Below, in pieces: positions 60,621 through 64,000 of a stretch of DNA of 64,000 bases (position 1 is the stretch's first letter; each line of letters starts with the position of its first letter). Location: positions 65,136 through 129,135 of the forward strand of contig DATLXK010000012.1 of assembly GCA_035575925.1 (NCBI GenBank), written 5' to 3'. Made by a program: the position numbers and the translations under genes. The stretch comes from DASWTL01 sp035575925. GTDB lineage: Bacteria > Bacteroidota > Bacteroidia > Sphingobacteriales > Sphingobacteriaceae. Under the pieces are notes generated by a model. It saw only the letters and a program-made list of their open reading frames with translations. It searched no databases and had not been told where the DNA came from.

Positions 60621-62537
60621 CTACGGGGCCAGTACTAACTGTATCCCGTTAAAGCGAGACCTATCCTCTAAACTATTTTCACGGATAATGATTTCGTAAT
60701 TTTTACCGGCAACCACCACTATTTGAAATGAAGTTGCTGCTGCATCAGTAAGAGATTTTCCGGTTACCTTAACTTGTGTAGTTGCAGTTAAGCCTGCTTC
60801 GCGGAATTCTACATTTACCAGTCCAGGGTAGTTAGGATCATAGTTCCAGGTGCTTACATTATAAGTTCCTGCAGGAAGACTTTCCATACGGATGCCTATA
60901 CCTGTAGAAGGCCCCTCATTAAATGCAAAATCTCTGCTTACTTCACCGGTAGTGGCTCTGTCTCGGGTGCCCAGAATTGCGCCAAACAACGTGAATTTAT
61001 TGCCGTTAATGGTAATCATATTACCCTCCGTTCCTAATAAGCCGTTCCATCCGGGTTTGGTTATCTGATTGGTATGGTTAACATCAATCTGGTAAGTGCC
61101 AGGTGTATTAACAACCGGAGGAGGAGGTGCAACCGGGTTTACTTTAGCCATAAACTTGTTCCATACATCCTGGGTCATATTAGGGCAAACTGTGCCGGAA
61201 TTTACATCACTATGCCCGTTTATGCCGGGTGCGGCCACTGCACGTACTTTAGGAATTCCTCTTCTTTCGCAAACATTGGCTGCAAGGTTTCCTCCCGAAG
61301 TAAGCATCGGATCGCTGTACCACATAGAAAGGTTAGATGCTAATGCCTCGTGTTCCGTAGCTACACCCCGCTCGTTATAGAAGGCTACGCCCTGAGTAAA
61401 GGCCTTGTTGGCCTCCCTAACCATTTGGGTTACCTGTCCGTCTGAATTACGGATCACATAATGAGAACTTACATTCGAATCACAATTTTTGAACCAGCTG
61501 ATAGTACCCTGATAAGTACCGGTACCAATGTAATGCACAAAATAGTATCCGATAGTTGCACCATTCCGGCTGCCGTAGTTACAAGAGGGTGCGTAGTTTT
61601 CTATAGCTCCCGGATATTCCGCTGCAGAAACAGTGGCAGATGTTGGAATTGCCTGGGTGGTTGCTCCGCCCTTACTGTAACTTGCCGTTTGCTTATTTCC
61701 GGCCTCTTTTATTTTATGGCTAATATCCACTCTTACAGCGGCTATGTTGATTATCTCTCCCCAAAGGGTTACAGATTTAGAGCCTTTGGCTATCAGGTCA
61801 TAAAAACGTTGTGCCAGTTGTTCGCTATACATTGCATCGGTAAGGCCGGTAACTTTTTTAGTCGCTTCAAACCAGTCTTCCAAATTGTTTGCGCTTGTGC
61901 CCTGTTGATACTTGGCTAATAAAGCTGCTGCTGCACGAATATTTGTTTTTGCATCATCTTTAATTTGCTGAGGGCTCACTTTTAAAATAGCTGCGGCTTC
62001 TGTTATTTGGTGAGTAAACTGGTTTTCTATAATACCTGTTATACCCCATGAACCATACATGGATTCGCTGACCTGGGTCCAGTTGCTTTGTACCTGACCA
62101 ATAGCCATTAACAGCTCTACCGGAACATTAAACTCCTTTGCTGCTTCATTAAAATATTTTTGAAGGGATTTAACAGAAGGATGCGGACGGTTTAATGAGA
62201 CTGCTAACTGGGCGTCTTTGTGATCATGTCCGTGGTCATTGGATTGGGTGCTTGAGTTTTTTTGAAGAATGGTTGCGTTAAGATAATGAGTCATGTCTCT
62301 CTGCAACAATTCATCTCCTTCTGCAGTTACTGTTTTTTTAACCGGGGTTTTTATCAGCAGTTCTGGCAGTCGAAGTAATTCCTGGTCTGTGGGAGTGGCA
62401 GACCACGTGCCGGGATCATTTTGTGATAAAGATTCATTGGGTTCCTGACCCGGAGATGCTTCATCATTCTGTCTTTTACAGGATGATGCCACTAGTAGCA
62501 TACTTAACATGCCATACGTAAGAAATTTTGTTTTCAT
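60621..62537 (-). CDS. N-acetylmuramoyl-L-alanine amidase lipoprotein with lysozyme-like domain
   Basis: The protein has 638 residues. The lipobox Cys is residue 20. Residues about 122-215 resemble a lytic transglycosylase domain (VPVELLMAIGQVQSNW, SWGITGI), but the usual catalytic Glu is Gln150. Residues about 315-465 are an Amidase_2/PGRP domain with zinc ligands in VHYIG (His335), GHSD (His442) and Cys451. After a proline linker, residues 478-638 form a beta-rich module shared with the neighbouring peptidase. It should trim peptidoglycan from the outer-membrane side. Whether the first domain is active or only binds glycan is open. Confidence 0.88.
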   Translation of the reverse strand: MKTKFLTYGMLSMLLVASSCKRQNDEASPGQEPNESLSQNDPGTWSATPTDQELLRLPELLIKTPVKKTVTAEGDELLQRDMTHYLNATILQKNSSTQSNDHGHDHKDAQLAVSLNRPHPSVKSLQKYFNEAAKEFNVPVELLMAIGQVQSNWTQVSESMYGSWGITGIIENQFTHQITEAAAILKVSPQQIKDDAKTNIRAAAALLAKYQQGTSANNLEDWFEATKKVTGLTDAMYSEQLAQRFYDLIAKGSKSVTLWGEIINIAAVRVDISHKIKEAGNKQTASYSKGGATTQAIPTSATVSAAEYPGAIENYAPSCNYGSRNGATIGYYFVHYIGTGTYQGTISWFKNCDSNVSSHYVIRNSDGQVTQMVREANKAFTQGVAFYNERGVATEHEALASNLSMWYSDPMLTSGGNLAANVCERRGIPKVRAVAAPGINGHSDVNSGTVCPNMTQDVWNKFMAKVNPVAPPPPVVNTPGTYQIDVNHTNQITKPGWNGLLGTEGNMITINGNKFTLFGAILGTRDRATTGEVSRDFAFNEGPSTGIGIRMESLPAGTYNVSTWNYDPNYPGLVNVEFREAGLTATTQVKVTGKSLTDAAATSFQIVVVAGKNYEIIIRENSLEDRSRFNGIQLVLAP

Positions 62538-62652
62538 TTGATTAGTTGTTTAAGGGTTGGTGAGCTGGATTTTAATCGATTAAATAGTTAGCTTAATGAA
62601 ATGTAATAAATGTTATTAGATTCAAAATAAAATGGCTACAGATATATAATAC

Positions 62653-62677
62653 CCTGATTCGCCTATGGCAAATCAGG
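62653..62677 (-). terminator. Hairpin after the M23 peptidase gene
   Basis: CCTGATTTGCC and GGCGAATCAGG pair on the minus strand around ATA with one G-T pair. There is no T run, so it may protect the transcript end rather than terminate by itself. Confidence 0.5.
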
Positions 62678-62715
62678 CTAGTTATTTTATTTTAACCATT
62701 GTAGCTGATACTGTA

Positions 62716-64000
62716 CTATGGGACCAGAATGATAGATATCCCGTTAAAACGAGACCTATCCTCTATACTATTTTCACGAACAACGATCTCATAGTTTTTA
62801 CCGGCTTCAACCACTATTTGAAATGTACTTGCTCCGCTATCGGTAAGAGATTTTCCAACTACCTTAACTTGTGTAGTTGCAGTTAAGCCTGCTTCGCGGA
62901 ATTCTACATCTACCAGCCCCGGGTAATCAGGATCGTAATTCCAGGTGCTTACATTATAAGTTCCTGCCGGAAGACCCTCCATACGCATGCCTATACCTGT
63001 AGAAGGCCCTTCATTAAAAGCAAAATCTCTGGTTACTTCGCCAAAGGTGCCTCTGTCTCTCGTACCTTGTATTGCGCCGAACAATGTGAATTTATCGCCG
63101 TTAATGGTAATCGTATTACCCTCTGTTCCTATTAATCCGTTCCAGTCTGGCTTGGTTATCTGATTGGTATGGTTAATATCAATCTGGTAAGTACCGGGGG
63201 TATTGATAACCGGAGCAGTAGTAGAATTATTAGACCGATATTTAAAGTTTTGACGGGGTTGTCCGATACCTGCAAAAGTCCCCATAGTTGAAGCACTACC
63301 TCCGGCTGCTCTAAATTCAAAATGGATATGATCGCCTGTAGAACCTCCCGTGGATCCTTCCTTTGCAACGACATGTCCTTGCGGAACCTCTTGACCTGAA
63401 GTTACCAATAATGAACTATTGTGACCGTAATAGGTTCGGGTACCGTCACTGTGAGTAATGATGACTAAGCGTCCGTAACCTGTGGTCAGACTTCCGCTGA
63501 TTCCTGCAAAGGTAACCTGTCCGGCTGCCGCTGCTCGTACATTATCAGCTCTGTCATTGGGGGTATCGAAATCTACTGCTGCATAACTATGCTGCCCCCC
63601 GGGCGTGTATAAGTTACAGGTTGATACATAGGTGTGAGCGCCTGAAGGTGCAGGTGTTCCATGTCTGGACACACAATAATCGGCGCCAAGATCCCAAGGT
63701 AAATAGTAGCTTAAGGCTGATGTTTTAAATGTACCTGGTGTGGCTTTTGTCTGAGTGCTGCTTCTTTTCCAGCCTTGTATGATAATATGATCTCCTTTGC
63801 CGGTTAATAAGGTTTTATGAGCTTTGGTTTTTATATCAAATTCAAACAACACATCTGCCAGTCCGTGCAAAGGATCATAGGTATTATCATTAGAACCCAC
63901 AATTAAAAACTTGTCCCTGTCCGGCGTAAGTATCGGTGTACGCATGGACTTAAACGGAAGTTCCAGCTCGGTATTTGTCTTTTTATCCAGATCATAAACC
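62716..64000 (-). CDS. M23 peptidase with propeller-like N-terminus (partial)
   Basis: The gene continues past the right edge: the frame is open from 64000, so the Met at 63945 is internal and 428 residues are visible. The N-terminal part (ILTPDRDKFLIVGSN, VLFEFDIKTK) looks like beta-propeller blades. The M23 metallopeptidase domain follows with HSYAAVDFD and HIHFEF as zinc and catalytic motifs. The last 165 residues are the same module as in the amidase next door (GTYQIDINHTNQITKP to the C-terminus). It should cut peptide bridges of peptidoglycan. The duplicated module shows high DNA identity to that of the amidase. Confidence 0.87.
   Translation of the reverse strand, partial: VYDLDKKTNTELELPFKSMRTPILTPDRDKFLIVGSNDNTYDPLHGLADVLFEFDIKTKAHKTLLTGKGDHIIIQGWKRSSTQTKATPGTFKTSALSYYLPWDLGADYCVSRHGTPAPSGAHTYVSTCNLYTPGGQHSYAAVDFDTPNDRADNVRAAAAGQVTFAGISGSLTTGYGRLVIITHSDGTRTYYGHNSSLLVTSGQEVPQGHVVAKEGSTGGSTGDHIHFEFRAAGGSASTMGTFAGIGQPRQNFKYRSNNSTTAPVINTPGTYQIDINHTNQITKPDWNGLIGTEGNTITINGDKFTLFGAIQGTRDRGTFGEVTRDFAFNEGPSTGIGMRMEGLPAGTYNVSTWNYDPDYPGLVDVEFREAGLTATTQVKVVGKSLTDSGASTFQIVVEAGKNYEIVVRENSIEDRSRFNGISIILVP

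Noticed and set aside
61074..61919. Plus-strand ORFs opposite the amidase
   Set aside because: Antisense shadows with no domain; the minus-strand amidase frame is unambiguous.

Overview
The window comes from a Bacteroidota chromosome, most likely a Sphingobacteriaceae-type organism (Pedobacter/Mucilaginibacter range). Supporting signs are promoters of the TAnnTTTG (-7) type in front of both tRNA genes and atpD, a Plug-type (former DUF5103) type IX secretion protein, a TamL-like lipoprotein, many lipoprotein signals, an atpD-atpC pair separated from the rest of the ATP synthase genes, and few Shine-Dalgarno sites. No rRNA, CRISPR array, phage or integrase was seen. Genus-level placement is inference.

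Layout. 1-11 kb: a cut lactonase gene, an ABC exporter, an OmpA-like protein and a large surface-lipoprotein ice-binding protein (DUF3494), an AraC-type regulator, a YtxH-like protein, a cold-shock protein and small envelope or stress proteins. 11-14 kb: a DEAD-box helicase followed by a tandem array of palindromic repeats; one repeat unit is split by a small GIY-YIG nuclease gene. 14-29 kb: Cu/Zn SOD, HtpG, the YbbAP-like ABC system divergent from a TesA-like esterase, a DUF1080 lipoprotein, polyphosphate kinase with exopolyphosphatase and a histone-H1-like protein, YajQ and an acetyltransferase. 29-39 kb: TamL-like protein head to head with an rRNA methyltransferase, tRNA-Cys, PyrD, a MazEF-like toxin-antitoxin pair between two copies of a structured repeat, an ABC-F protein, the T9SS Plug protein, a thioesterase and an EVE protein. 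39-44 kb: a single-chain type IIG restriction-modification enzyme and several tiny AT-rich ORFs. 44-48 kb: two secreted pilin-like proteins followed by a large usher-like outer-membrane protein. 48-55 kb: Obg, Adk, tRNA-Arg, FloA, an RmlD-like reductase, two small paralogous membrane proteins, AtpD and AtpC. 55-64 kb: about 1 kb of decayed gene remnants and a repeat element, a 1460-residue hybrid sensor kinase, then two peptidoglycan hydrolases sharing a C-terminal domain.

How the parts may work together. The ice-binding protein, OmpA-like protein, cold-shock protein and DEAD-box helicase suggest a cold-adapted lifestyle. TamL, Plug, OmpA, FloA, the ABC exporters and the wall hydrolases form a rich set of envelope functions. 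The main candidates for undescribed biology are (a) the GIY-YIG gene with its palindromic repeats, which looks like a mobile element with gene-less derivatives, (b) the pilin-like/usher-like trio with an internal terminator, (c) the MazEF locus with the remains of a second copy and flanking hairpin repeats, and (d) the C-terminal module shared by wall hydrolases and found a third time as a pseudogene. All functional assignments rest on reading motifs by eye; no database search was run.
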